Shown here: piece by piece, positions 1 through 8,553 of the stretch | How positions within the stretch are numbered: position 1 is the stretch's first letter | How the letters are laid out: each line of letters opens with the position of its first letter | Position numbers and translations under genes: made by a program | NCBI GenBank assembly: GCA_051746205.1 | Contig: JBNJEU010000006.1 | Span: 5,439 to 69,438, forward strand | Length of the DNA: 64,000 nucleotides | Direction: 5' to 3' | Source: Thiohalospira sp051746205 | GTDB lineage: Bacteria > Pseudomonadota > Gammaproteobacteria > Thiohalospirales > Thiohalospiraceae | The notes under the pieces: model-generated | Databases searched by the model: none | What the model was told of the DNA's origin: nothing | The model's input: the letters and a program-made list of their open reading frames with translations, nothing else

Positions 1-978
1 GCCGCTGGAATCGATGAAGTGCAGCTCGATGTTGTGCGGATCGGCGACCATCTCGGCCTCGGTAGTCGGCGGCGGGAAACCGGCCAGCTCGTCCAGGGCG
101 CGCCCCTGGAGCAGCTCGGTCAGGGCGCGCTCCAGCGCCACCCCGAAGTCGGGATGGGCGCCGAAGGAGGCGTAGACCCCGCCGTCGGGATGCTGGAGCA
201 GGACACACATCACCGGATAGCGTCCGCCCAGGGAGGCGTCCAGGGGGCGCACGGCGAAGCCGTGGTCGGTCAGCGCGGCCAGTCCCTCGCGGATGGCCGG
301 GTGGCGATCCAGGACCGCGTCCGGCACTCGGGGCAGGGTCGTCCCGTGGACGATGATCCGGTTCTTGATGGCGCGCTCGAAGATCTCGGCCAGTCCCTGG
401 ACCAGCGCCTCGTCCCGGGTGTTGCCGGCGCTCATGCCATTGGATACGAACAGATTGGCGATGAGGTTGACCGGGACCCACACCGTCTCGCCGTCGCTCT
501 GGCGCACATAAGGCAGGGCGCAGAGGCCCCGGCCGGTGCCGCCGCCGTTGAGATCACGGAGCTCCCCGGGAACGAGGTCGGTGCCGTCGATGTAGCGGCG
601 GTACCAGTCGGCGTCCAGCAGCCCCTCGGGCCAGGTGCCGTCCTCGACCGGGAACCAGCGTTCATCCGGGTGGTGGATGAAGCCGAAGGTCTCCAGCATC
701 GGGTCGAGCATGAAATCGGCCCAGAGGTAGCGCGTGGCCAGCCGTTCGACCAGCTCTCCGTAGGCGCTGGCCAGCGCCGCCTCCCGACAGCCGCCCTTGC
801 CGTTGGCGAAGACCCTGGGGCAGTCGCGATCGCGGATGTGTACCGACCAGATGTGGGGCGCCGGGTTCAGCCAGCGCGCCTCCTCGATGTGGAAACCGAG
901 GTCGCGCACCAGACGATGGAGCTCGGCAATGGTGTCCTCGAGGGCGCGTTCCTTGCCGGGAATGAGAGTGTGGGGCAT
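1..978 (-). CDS. ycaO: YcaO family protein (partial, C-terminus off window)
   Basis: The gene runs off the left edge; 326 N-terminal codons are visible. It belongs to the YcaO superfamily of ATP-dependent backbone-amide-activating enzymes; E. coli YcaO (about 586 residues) has been linked to RimO-dependent methylthiolation of ribosomal protein S12 (family knowledge). The visible half follows the E. coli protein closely from the first residues (PGKERALEDTIAEL), with NGKGG, AYGELVERLATRY, SNGMSAGNTRDEA and FGAHPDFGVALER in the same order. The ATG at 978 has a GAGGA-like ribosome site around 988-995. It is divergent from the pdh operon across a 189-bp gap. The C-terminal region cannot be judged. 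Confidence 0.9.
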   Translation of the reverse strand, partial: MPHTLIPGKERALEDTIAELHRLVRDLGFHIEEARWLNPAPHIWSVHIRDRDCPRVFANGKGGCREAALASAYGELVERLATRYLWADFMLDPMLETFGFIHHPDERWFPVEDGTWPEGLLDADWYRRYIDGTDLVPGELRDLNGGGTGRGLCALPYVRQSDGETVWVPVNLIANLFVSNGMSAGNTRDEALVQGLAEIFERAIKNRIIVHGTTLPRVPDAVLDRHPAIREGLAALTDHGFAVRPLDASLGGRYPVMCVLLQHPDGGVYASFGAHPDFGVALERALTELLQGRALDELAGFPPPTTEAEMVADPHNIELHFIDSSG

Positions 979-1041
979 GTCGGGGGGGGTCCTCGCTGAA
1001 GCCGGGACGATGCTAACACACCCCTTGGCGGGCGCGTCTGC

Positions 1042-1070
1042 TTGACCTTCCTCGGGAAAATGTCGATCAT
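1042..1070 (+). promoter_or_regulatory. Candidate promoter of the pdh operon
   Basis: TTGACC (1042-1047) and GATCAT (1065-1070) are separated by 17 bp, an acceptable sigma70-like arrangement with a weak -10. It lies about 100 bp before pdhA in the ycaO/pdhA divergent gap. A 7-bp inverted repeat (GGGAAAA at 1054-1060, TTTTCCC at 1084-1090) overlaps it and could be an operator. Seen by eye only. Confidence 0.3.
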
Positions 1071-1167
1071 TTGCGGCTTGTATTTTTCCCGGGTGGCTCG
1101 CGTCGTGGCAGTGGTGGCGCAAAAAAGACGCCCGAAATCAAATAGCCAGCATTGAGGGGGCGCCTTG

Positions 1168-2160
1168 ATGGATAACGCCGACAAGAAACGGGTGCTGCGA
1201 GAGATGCTCTACTCCCGGCGCTTCGAGGAGCGCTGCTACGAAGCCTACGTAGAGCGCAAGATCGGTGGCTTCCTCCACCTCTATCCCGGCCAGGAAGCCT
1301 GTGCCCACGGGGTCATGGAGGCCGCGAAGCCGGGCCACGACTACGTCATCACCGGCTATCGGGACCACGTTCACGCCCTGCTTGCCGGCGCCGATCCGAA
1401 GGCCGTGATGGCGGAACTGTTCGGCAAGGAGACCGGTTCCAGCAAGGGGCGCGGCGGTTCCATGCACATCTTCGACGTCGAGAACCGTTTCATGGGCGGC
1501 TACGCCCTGGTGGGCGGCCCCTTCCCGCTGGCCGCCGGCATGGCCAAGGGCATCAAGCTGCGCGGCGGTGACGAGATCGCCATCTGCTTCCTCGGCGATG
1601 CCGCGAACAACCAGGGCTCCTTCCACGAGACCATGAACATGGCCGCCCTCTGGGAGCTGCCGGTGCTGTTCGTCTGCGAGAACAATCTCTACGGCATCGG
1701 CACCCGCATCGATCGCTCCACCGCCATCACCGAACAGTACAAGCGCGTATGCGGCTACGGCATCGAGGCGAATCAGGTAGACGGTCAGGATGTGGAGACG
1801 GTCCACGAGGCTGCGACCCGCGCCGTGGAGCATGTGCGCAGCGGCAACGGCCCGTACTTCCTGGAACTGCTGACGTACCGCTATCGCGGCCACTCCATGT
1901 CCGATGCCAACGCCTACCGCGAAAAGGAAGAAGAGCGGCGCTGGAGTTCCCGCGACCCGATCATCACTCTGCGCGACAGCCTCATCGAGGCCGGGGAGAT
2001 CACCGAGGACGAGTACAAGGCGATGGACACCGAGATCCTCGACTCCATCGAGAACGAGGTGATCCGGTTCGCCGAGGAATCGCCGGAGCCGTCCGCGGAG
2101 GAGGTGGGCCGTTACGTGCTGGCCGATCATGACCCGTATGTCAGGGGAGGGGCCCGATAA
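1168..2160 (+). CDS. pdhA: Pyruvate dehydrogenase E1 component, alpha subunit
   Basis: Thiamine-diphosphate-dependent E1 alpha subunit (330 aa), which with E1 beta decarboxylates pyruvate and reductively acetylates the lipoyl groups of E2. The TPP/Mg motif is visible as GDAANNQG followed by the downstream ENN. MAELFGKETGSSKGRGGSMH and the loop RGHSMSDANAYREKEE are typical of PDH rather than branched-chain or acetoin enzymes. A TTG at 1165 is in frame, but the ATG at 1168 sits better behind GAGGGGG (1154-1160). The stop overlaps the pdhB start by one base (TAATG), implying translational coupling. Confidence 0.93.
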   Translation: MDNADKKRVLREMLYSRRFEERCYEAYVERKIGGFLHLYPGQEACAHGVMEAAKPGHDYVITGYRDHVHALLAGADPKAVMAELFGKETGSSKGRGGSMHIFDVENRFMGGYALVGGPFPLAAGMAKGIKLRGGDEIAICFLGDAANNQGSFHETMNMAALWELPVLFVCENNLYGIGTRIDRSTAITEQYKRVCGYGIEANQVDGQDVETVHEAATRAVEHVRSGNGPYFLELLTYRYRGHSMSDANAYREKEEERRWSSRDPIITLRDSLIEAGEITEDEYKAMDTEILDSIENEVIRFAEESPEPSAEEVGRYVLADHDPYVRGGAR

Positions 2161-3140
2161 TGAGTGAATTGATGCTCTGGGAGGCGGTTCAGCGCGCCCA
2201 TGACGAAGAGATGGCCCATGACCCCATGGTCATCTGCATGGGCGAGGACGTCGGTGTCATGGGTGGTACCTACAAGGCCACCAAGGGTCTCTACGACAAG
2301 TATGGCGCCGACCGGGTGATCGACACCCCGATCTCCGAGAACGGCTTCACTGGTCTCGGTATCGGCGCCTCCTTTGTCGGCGTGCGCCCGATCATCGAGC
2401 TGATGTCGGTGAACTTCGTCTGGTTGGCCATGGACCAGATCTTCAATTCCGCCGCCAAGGTGCGCTACATGTCCGGCGGCCAGCTGACCGCGCCGTGCGT
2501 GATCCGGTCGCCGGGCGGTGTTGCCCATCAGCTCGCCGGGCAGCATTCGGCGCGCATGGAGAAGGTCTTCATGGGGATCGCCGGGTTGCGGGTGGTGACA
2601 CCCTCCAATCCGCGTCAGGCCTATGGTCTGCTGAAGTCGGCGGTGCGCTGCGAGGACCCGGTCTTCATCAACGAACACGAGCTGATGTACAACCTCAAGG
2701 GCGAGGTGCCCGACGAGGAGTTCTTCCACCCGCTGGAGGGGTCCGAGGTGGTGCGCGAGGGGCGCGACATCACCCTGTTCGGTTACAACATCTCCGTCCA
2801 CTGGGCGCTGGAGGCCGCCGAGGTGCTTTCCCGCGAGAACGGCATCGAGGCCGAGGTGGTCGACCTCTACGCCCTGAATCCGCTGGACCGCGAGGGCATC
2901 CGTGATTCCGTCAGCAAGACCCACCGGGCGGTGATCGTCGAGGAGGCCGAGGCCCCGGTGGGGGTCGGTTCCGAGGTGATGGCGATCATCAACGAGTCCT
3001 GCTTCTTCGAGCTCGACGCGCCGCCGGCCCGGGTCTCCGCGGCCAATGTGCCGATCCCGTACAACCGGACCCTGGAAAAGGCCGCCCTGCCCGACGCCGC
3101 CGAGGTGGTTCGGGCGGTGCGCGCCCAGTTCGGCAAATAG
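2160..3140 (+). CDS. pdhB: Pyruvate dehydrogenase E1 component, beta subunit
   Basis: E1 beta subunit (326 aa), partner of PdhA in the heterotetrameric E1. It begins MSELMLWEAVQRAHDEEM and contains the family signatures GEDVGVMGGTYKATKGL, DTPISENGFTGLGIGA and NSAAKVRYMSGGQ. The C-terminal transketolase half contains EAEAPVGVGSEV and NVPIPYNRTLEKAALP. It starts on the stop codon of pdhA and is followed 78 bp later by the E2-E3 fusion gene. Length and order match alpha/beta-type PDH operons; the homodimeric AceE type is not involved. Confidence 0.94.
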   Translation: MSELMLWEAVQRAHDEEMAHDPMVICMGEDVGVMGGTYKATKGLYDKYGADRVIDTPISENGFTGLGIGASFVGVRPIIELMSVNFVWLAMDQIFNSAAKVRYMSGGQLTAPCVIRSPGGVAHQLAGQHSARMEKVFMGIAGLRVVTPSNPRQAYGLLKSAVRCEDPVFINEHELMYNLKGEVPDEEFFHPLEGSEVVREGRDITLFGYNISVHWALEAAEVLSRENGIEAEVVDLYALNPLDREGIRDSVSKTHRAVIVEEAEAPVGVGSEVMAIINESCFFELDAPPARVSAANVPIPYNRTLEKAALPDAAEVVRAVRAQFGK

Positions 3141-3218
3141 CACGCGCGGCAACCCGCCCCGACCGTGTCGGGGCGGTGTGGTTTCCGGCACCCCATAACC
3201 ATTCGAGCGGACATTCCC

Positions 3219-6200
3219 ATGGCTGAGCCCTATACCGTCAAGATGCCCCAGCTCTCGGACACCATGACCGAGGGAACCGTGGTGAGCTGGGAGAAGAACA
3301 TCGGCGATCGCATCGAACGTGGCGACGTCATCGCCACGGTGGAGACCGACAAGGCGATCATGGATGTGGAGGTCTTTCGCGAAGGCTACCTCTCCGGTCC
3401 GCTCGCCCCGGTCGACACCACCATTCCGGTGGGCGAGGCGATGGCCTGGATCGTGGCCTCCGGCGACGAGGTGCAGGATGCCGAGGGCGCCGCTCCGGCG
3501 GGCGGCGACGGGGCCGGAAGCGGCGCGGAGAGCGCGCCGGCCGAGCCCGCCGCGCCTTCGGACGCCTCCCACACCATCAAGATGCCGCAGCTCTCGGACA
3601 CCATGACCGAGGGGACCGTGGTGAGCTGGGAGGTCGGCGTCGGTGAACGCATCGAGCGGGGCACCGTGGTCGCGACGGTGGAGACCGACAAGGCGATCAT
3701 GGACGTGGAGGTCTTCCGCGAGGGTTATCTCTCCGGCCCGCTGGCCCCGGTGGACAGCGTTATCCAGGTGGGCGCGCCGATGGCCTATCTGGTGGACAGC
3801 GCCGACGCGGTGGTGGACGAGACCGCCGCGCCGGCCAGTGGCGGCGCAAAGGCCGAGGCGGCCCCCGCCGCCGCGCCGGCGACCACCGGCATGGCGGCGG
3901 GCTCCGCTTCCCGGCCGGAACCGGCCGGCGACGTGATCCCGGCCGCGCGCCCGGACAACAAGCAGGCCTCGCCCTACGCCCGCAAGCTGGCCGCCTCCAT
4001 GGGCGTGAACCTGAACACCCTCAAGGGTTCCGGTCCCGACGGCGTGATCACCGCCGATGACGTGCGCAGCGCCCAGCCCGTGGAGCGGCCCACCTCGGTG
4101 GCCGACCAGGTCCCGGCCCACACCATGCCGGAGATCCAGGTGCCCGGCGAAGGGCGCGCCATGAATGCCATGGAGAAGGCGGTCAGCCACTCCATGACCG
4201 CCTCGCTGACCATGCCGACCTTCCACGTCACGGTGCGGGCAAAGCCCGGCGCCCTGATCAAGGCGGCCAAGGCCCACGGCGTCTCGGTGACCGTGGCCAT
4301 CGCCAAGGCGTGCGCCCTGGCGATGAAGGACTTCCCGACCATGAACTGGGCCTACCAGCCGGTGGACAAGCTGGTGGAGCGCGAGCAGATCGACATCGGC
4401 ATGGCCGTGACCGCCGATGGTGGCGGGCTGGTGGTGCCGGTGCTGCGCGGCTGCGAGAGCCGCCCCCTGGATGAACTCAACGAGTCCTGGGGCGATCTGG
4501 TCGGGCGGGCGCGCAAGCGCCGCCTGGCCCCGGAGGAGTACGCCAATCCGACCTTCATGGTCTCGAACATGGGCATGATGGGGGTGGAATCGTTCGACGC
4601 CATCCCGACCCCCGGCACGGCGGCCATCCTGGCCATCGCCGCGGCCACCGAGGACGGCATGCCGCTGACCATCACCGCCGACCACCGCGTGGTCAACGGC
4701 GCCGATGTCGCCGGCTATCTCAACGCCCTCAAGGAGGCAGTGGAGAATCCCGAGACGTGGATGGGTCCGAGCGGCCCCGCCATCCCCGAGGGTGAATGGG
4801 ACTACGACGTCGTGGTCATCGGCGGTGGGCCGGGTGGCGAGGACTGCGCCCGCGACCTGGCCGGCCACGGTCTCCGGGTCGCCATGGTCAACGATGCCCC
4901 GTACCCCGGCGGCGAGTGCCTCTGGCGGGGCTGCATCCCGTCCAAGGCGTGGCGCGCCGCGGCCGACCGCATCCGCGATCGCGGCCACGACGAACTCCTC
5001 GGCGTGACCGGAACCACCGGCGCCGAACTGGACTGGTCGAAGCTTGAATCCCATCGGCGCCAGGTCCTGGAGACCCGGGGCGGCATGGCGCTGAACACCG
5101 ACAAGGGCGTGAAGATCGACGTCATCCAGGGCTTCGCCAGCTTCGAGAGCGACCACCGGATCTACATCGACACCTCCGGCAACAGCGACGACCCGCATCG
5201 GCGCGCGCCCCGGGGTGACGCCTCCGACGGCCGCCACGCGACCTTCGGCGCGGCGGTGATCGCCACCGGGGCGCCGCCCTTCGTGCCGCCCATCCCGGGG
5301 GCCGAGGAGGGTCTGGCATCGGGTGGCGTGTTGACCTCCGACACCGTCTGGAACCTGGAGCAGCCGCCGCAGCGTCTCGGCGTCATCGGCGGCGGCGCCA
5401 TCGGCATGGAAATGGCGCAGATCTTCGCCGATTTCGGCGCCGAGGTGACCCTGCTCGAGGGCCAGGAGCGTGTCCTCGCCGAGGTCGAGACCGAGGTGGC
5501 GAAGCAGCTGACCGCCGCGCTGGAACAGGAACCGAATTTAACCCTGGTGACCTCGGCGAAGGCCGGCCGGATCAGTGGCAAGCCGGGCGACATGACCCTG
5601 GAGTACACCGACGGCGAGGGCGGCGAGCAGGCGCTGGCCTGCGACTACGTCATCATGGCCACCGGCAAGCGCCCGGTTCTGGAACCGCTGGCCCTGGAGG
5701 CCGCCGGGGTCGAGGTGGCCGACGGCGTGATCCGCGCCGACGCCCGTTGCCGGACCAGCGTGCCTCACATCTTCGGAGTCGGCGACGTCATCGGGGGGCT
5801 GATGCTGGCACACACCGCCGGCCAGCAGGGCCGGGTGGCCGCCGCCACCCTGCTCGGCGAGGACATGCGCTACGATCAGGCCATGGATTCCGGGGTGATC
5901 TTCACCCGACCCCAGGCCGGCTTCGTCGGCCTCTCCAGCGAGCAGGCCAAGGCGGCCGGCATCGACGCCGTGGAGGTGAAGACGCCGATCAACATCGACG
6001 CCAAGGCGATGATCACCGGCGAGGATGTCGGCCTGCTGAAGCTGGTGGTGGACAAGGCCAGCCACCGGGTCATCGGGGTCCATTTCCTGGCGGACCATAC
6101 CGACACCCTCATCGGTGAGGCGGTGATGATGGTCTCCGGACGCATGACCCTGGAGCAGGTGGCCGGGGCCATCCATCCCCACCCGACCCAGACGGAACTC

Positions 6201-6266
6201 TTCGGCGAGCTGGCGCGGCGCCTGCTTTCGCGCCTGCGGCGCTCGAAGAAGAAGAAGAAGGCGTGA
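3219..6266 (+). CDS. PDH E2-E3 fusion: dihydrolipoamide acetyltransferase / dihydrolipoamide dehydrogenase
   Basis: A single 1015-aa protein combines the last two PDH components. Two N-terminal lipoyl domains (lipoyl lysines K45 and K158 in ETDKAIMD) are followed by Ala/Pro/Gly linkers. Next come a peripheral-subunit-binding domain (about 251-283) and an acyltransferase domain (about 313-515) whose catalytic motif reads DHRVVNG, with Asn where Asp is usual. From about 528 a full E3 flavoprotein follows: FAD motif GGGPGG, redox disulfide C567/C572 in GGECLWRGCIPSKA, NAD-binding GGGAIGMEMA, and the C-terminal His-Glu pair in HPHPTQTE. The tail is polybasic (RRSKKKKKA). The ATG at 3219 starts the lipoyl domain exactly, so an upstream in-frame extension to 3165 is unnecessary. 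No stop or frameshift separates the halves. Confidence 0.93.
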   Translation: MAEPYTVKMPQLSDTMTEGTVVSWEKNIGDRIERGDVIATVETDKAIMDVEVFREGYLSGPLAPVDTTIPVGEAMAWIVASGDEVQDAEGAAPAGGDGAGSGAESAPAEPAAPSDASHTIKMPQLSDTMTEGTVVSWEVGVGERIERGTVVATVETDKAIMDVEVFREGYLSGPLAPVDSVIQVGAPMAYLVDSADAVVDETAAPASGGAKAEAAPAAAPATTGMAAGSASRPEPAGDVIPAARPDNKQASPYARKLAASMGVNLNTLKGSGPDGVITADDVRSAQPVERPTSVADQVPAHTMPEIQVPGEGRAMNAMEKAVSHSMTASLTMPTFHVTVRAKPGALIKAAKAHGVSVTVAIAKACALAMKDFPTMNWAYQPVDKLVEREQIDIGMAVTADGGGLVVPVLRGCESRPLDELNESWGDLVGRARKRRLAPEEYANPTFMVSNMGMMGVESFDAIPTPGTAAILAIAAATEDGMPLTITADHRVVNGADVAGYLNALKEAVENPETWMGPSGPAIPEGEWDYDVVVIGGGPGGEDCARDLAGHGLRVAMVNDAPYPGGECLWRGCIPSKAWRAAADRIRDRGHDELLGVTGTTGAELDWSKLESHRRQVLETRGGMALNTDKGVKIDVIQGFASFESDHRIYIDTSGNSDDPHRRAPRGDASDGRHATFGAAVIATGAPPFVPPIPGAEEGLASGGVLTSDTVWNLEQPPQRLGVIGGGAIGMEMAQIFADFGAEVTLLEGQERVLAEVETEVAKQLTAALEQEPNLTLVTSAKAGRISGKPGDMTLEYTDGEGGEQALACDYVIMATGKRPVLEPLALEAAGVEVADGVIRADARCRTSVPHIFGVGDVIGGLMLAHTAGQQGRVAAATLLGEDMRYDQAMDSGVIFTRPQAGFVGLSSEQAKAAGIDAVEVKTPINIDAKAMITGEDVGLLKLVVDKASHRVIGVHFLADHTDTLIGEAVMMVSGRMTLEQVAGAIHPHPTQTELFGELARRLLSRLRRSKKKKKA
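3240..3791 (+). repeat. Intragenic duplication: two lipoyl domains, 339-bp period
   Basis: Segments 3240-3452 and 3579-3791 encode the two lipoyl domains and are very similar at DNA level, including long identical runs around the lipoyl-lysine codons. The period is 339 bp (113 codons). The duplication is in frame and is a normal feature of E2 architecture; the high DNA similarity suggests recent duplication or gene conversion. Confidence 0.85.
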
Positions 6267-6339
6267 CCGGAGCTCAAGTACCAGCCGCCATGGTCGCTAT
6301 AGTACGGTAGAGAGACCGGAACGGGGACGACGGACCACG

Positions 6340-7230
6340 ATGAAAACGCTCGGATTGACTGCTCTGGTACTGATGCTGCTCCCGGCGGCCGCTCTGGCGG
6401 ATGGCAGCTGGAGCTACAGCCACTCCCCGCATGACGATGCGCGCTGGCACGTCGGCGGTGACCGGCTGGAGTGTCGAATGAGCCAGACCGTCCCGGGCTT
6501 CGGTCGTGCCGTCTTCCGCGCCGGAGCCGGTGACCACTACAGCCTGGAATTCCGAGCTCAACGAGACCGGGCCAGCCGCCCCTTCTCCGTGCGCCTGACC
6601 GCCGAACCCCCTTCCTGGCGCGCCGACAACACCCGGCCGGTGGCACGCAAGCGCGTCCAGCCGCAGCGTGAGCAGACCGTCATCGCCTTCGAGGGTCAGC
6701 CAGCCCTGCGCACCCTCTACGAGATGGAACGTGGCATGAATCCCACGCTCACCTTCCTCGACTGGGTGGACGGTTCGGAACAGATCAACGTCTCGCTCTC
6801 CGCGCGCAGCGCCGGGGAAGCGATCGATGATTTCCAGGCCTGCATGGCCTCGTTGCACCCGGACAGCTTCGACGACGTGGCCACCATGCGGGTTGCCTTT
6901 GGTCCGATGGACCACCTGCTCGACGATGAGGGTCGCGACCGGCTCGACCGGATGCTCGCCTACGCCGAGATCGACCCCACCGTCCAGTTCGCCATCCTCG
7001 CCGGCCATACCGACGACCAGGGCCCGGTGGAACTCAACGAGGAACTGGCCCAGATGCGGGTCGATGCGGTGCGCTCCCACCTGGTCGAGGGCGGCTTTCC
7101 CGAGGATCGCATCGTCGAACTCGCCTGGGGCTCCGAGCGCCCCGCCGCCGATAACGATTCCCCTGAAGGGCGGGCCGAGAATCGCCGCGTCGAGGTGGAA
7201 CTGCGTCGCGGCGATAATCCGCCCCGCTGA
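6340..7230 (+). CDS. OmpA-family protein, MotY-like
   Basis: Predicted exported protein of 296 aa. A signal peptide is visible (cleavage near AALA/DG, about residue 20). The N-terminal region with DRLECRMSQTVPGFGRAVF resembles the MotY N-terminal domain, which in Pseudomonas and Vibrio binds around the flagellar stator/basal body (recognised from memory). The C-terminus is an OmpA/peptidoglycan-binding domain with LAGHTDDQG and AENRRVEVELR. There are no flagellar genes in this window, so the motility link is inferred. It stands alone, 73 bp after the pdh operon and 94 bp before argG. Confidence 0.72.
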   Translation: MKTLGLTALVLMLLPAAALADGSWSYSHSPHDDARWHVGGDRLECRMSQTVPGFGRAVFRAGAGDHYSLEFRAQRDRASRPFSVRLTAEPPSWRADNTRPVARKRVQPQREQTVIAFEGQPALRTLYEMERGMNPTLTFLDWVDGSEQINVSLSARSAGEAIDDFQACMASLHPDSFDDVATMRVAFGPMDHLLDDEGRDRLDRMLAYAEIDPTVQFAILAGHTDDQGPVELNEELAQMRVDAVRSHLVEGGFPEDRIVELAWGSERPAADNDSPEGRAENRRVEVELRRGDNPPR

Positions 7231-7324
7231 CACAGGAAACGGGGCCGGACTACTGGCCCCGGCATCCCGGACCCGAGTAGAATGGCCCCTTTTCGAAGAC
7301 CCGAACCCCAGGGAGCCGTTTACC

Positions 7325-8542
7325 ATGCGTTCCGATTCCGCACCCCGCAAGGTCGTCCTCGCCTATTCCGGCGGACTGGACACCTCCATCATCCTCAAGT
7401 GGCTGCAGGACGAATACGGCTGCGAGGTCGTGACCTTCACCGCCGACATCGGTCAGGGCGAGGAGGTCGAACCGGCTCGTGCCAAGGCGGAGGCCCTGGG
7501 CGTGAAGGAGATCTATGTCGAGGACCTGCGCGACGAATTCGCCCGCGACTACGTCTTTCCGATGTTCCGTGCGAATACCGTGTACGAGGGCGAGTATCTG
7601 CTCGGGACCTCCATCGCCCGGCCGCTCATCGCCCGCCGCCTGGTGGAGATCGCCCACGAGACCGGCGCCGACGCCATTGCCCACGGGGCGACCGGCAAGG
7701 GTAACGACCAGGTGCGCTTCGAACTCGGCGCCTACGCCCTGAACCCGGACATCCGCGTCATCGCCCCATGGCGGGAGTGGGAACTGAATTCGCGGGAGAA
7801 ATTGCTGGCCTATGCCGAGGAACACGGCATCCCGGTGGAGCGCCACGGCAGGAAGTCGCCCTATTCCATGGATGCCAACCTGCTGCACATCTCCTACGAG
7901 GGGGGCATCCTCGAGGACCCGTGGTCCGAGCCCGAGGAGGACATGTGGCGCTGGACCGTGGCCCCCGAAAAAGCCCCGGATACCCCCACCTACATCGAGA
8001 TCGCCTTTCTACAGGGGGATCCGTTTGCCGTGGACGGGACCGCGATGGAACCGGCTGCCCTCATGGAACACCTCAATCGGGTCGCCGGAGCCCACGGCAT
8101 CGGCCGCGACGATCTGGTGGAGAATCGCTACGTCGGCATGAAGTCCCGGGGCTGCTATGAGACCCCGGCTGGCCATGTGTTGCTGAAGGCGCGGCGCGCC
8201 ATGGAGTCCCTGACCCTGGATCGCGAAGTCGCCCACCTCAAGGACGAGATCATGCCGCGCTATGCCAGCGTGATCTACAACGGTTACTGGTGGTCGCCGG
8301 AGCGGCGGGTCATGCAGGCGCTCATCGACGAATCCCAGGAGCCGGTGAACGGTACGGTGCGACTGAAGCTCTACAAGGGCCGGATCAGCGTGGTCGGTCG
8401 GGCGTCGAAGAGCGACAGCCTCTTCGACGCGGCAGTGGCGACCTTCGAGGACGACGAGGGCGCCTATGACCAGAAGGACGCTGAAGGCTTCATTCGCCTC
8501 AATGCGCTGCGCCTGCGCACTGCCGCCCGCCGGGGACGCTGA
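7325..8542 (+). CDS. argG: Argininosuccinate synthase
   Basis: Cytosolic enzyme of arginine synthesis that condenses citrulline and aspartate with ATP to form argininosuccinate. At 405 aa it has the usual length of the common ArgG class. The N-terminal PP-loop is AYSGGLDTSIILKWL; GNDQVRFELG, the MDANLLHISYEGG region and KSRGCYETPAG are also present. The ATG at 7325 follows an AGGGA ribosome site. Longer in-frame extensions upstream overlap the preceding gene and are not supported. A TAGAAT box at 7278-7283 is a possible -10. The kinase gene follows after 11 bp. Confidence 0.96.
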   Translation: MRSDSAPRKVVLAYSGGLDTSIILKWLQDEYGCEVVTFTADIGQGEEVEPARAKAEALGVKEIYVEDLRDEFARDYVFPMFRANTVYEGEYLLGTSIARPLIARRLVEIAHETGADAIAHGATGKGNDQVRFELGAYALNPDIRVIAPWREWELNSREKLLAYAEEHGIPVERHGRKSPYSMDANLLHISYEGGILEDPWSEPEEDMWRWTVAPEKAPDTPTYIEIAFLQGDPFAVDGTAMEPAALMEHLNRVAGAHGIGRDDLVENRYVGMKSRGCYETPAGHVLLKARRAMESLTLDREVAHLKDEIMPRYASVIYNGYWWSPERRVMQALIDESQEPVNGTVRLKLYKGRISVVGRASKSDSLFDAAVATFEDDEGAYDQKDAEGFIRLNALRLRTAARRGR

Positions 8543-8553
8543 GCCTGAGCACC

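Noticed and set aside
19..999. 326-codon plus-strand open frame at the left edge
   Set aside because: Antisense to ycaO, whose minus-strand translation matches the known family closely.
3165..3218. Upstream in-frame extension of the E2-E3 gene
   Set aside because: It lies in the pdhB-E2 gap, adds no conserved residues, and the ATG at 3219 begins exactly at the lipoyl domain.
2127..5237. 1036-codon open frame on the minus strand across the pdh genes
   Set aside because: It is antisense to clearly conserved PDH genes, has a low-complexity His/Gly/Arg/Asp-rich translation, and is explained by GC-rich third codon positions.
6827..7324. Upstream in-frame extension of argG
   Set aside because: It overlaps the OmpA-domain gene in another frame and is rich in Ser/Arg/Pro; the ArgG N-terminus begins at 7325.
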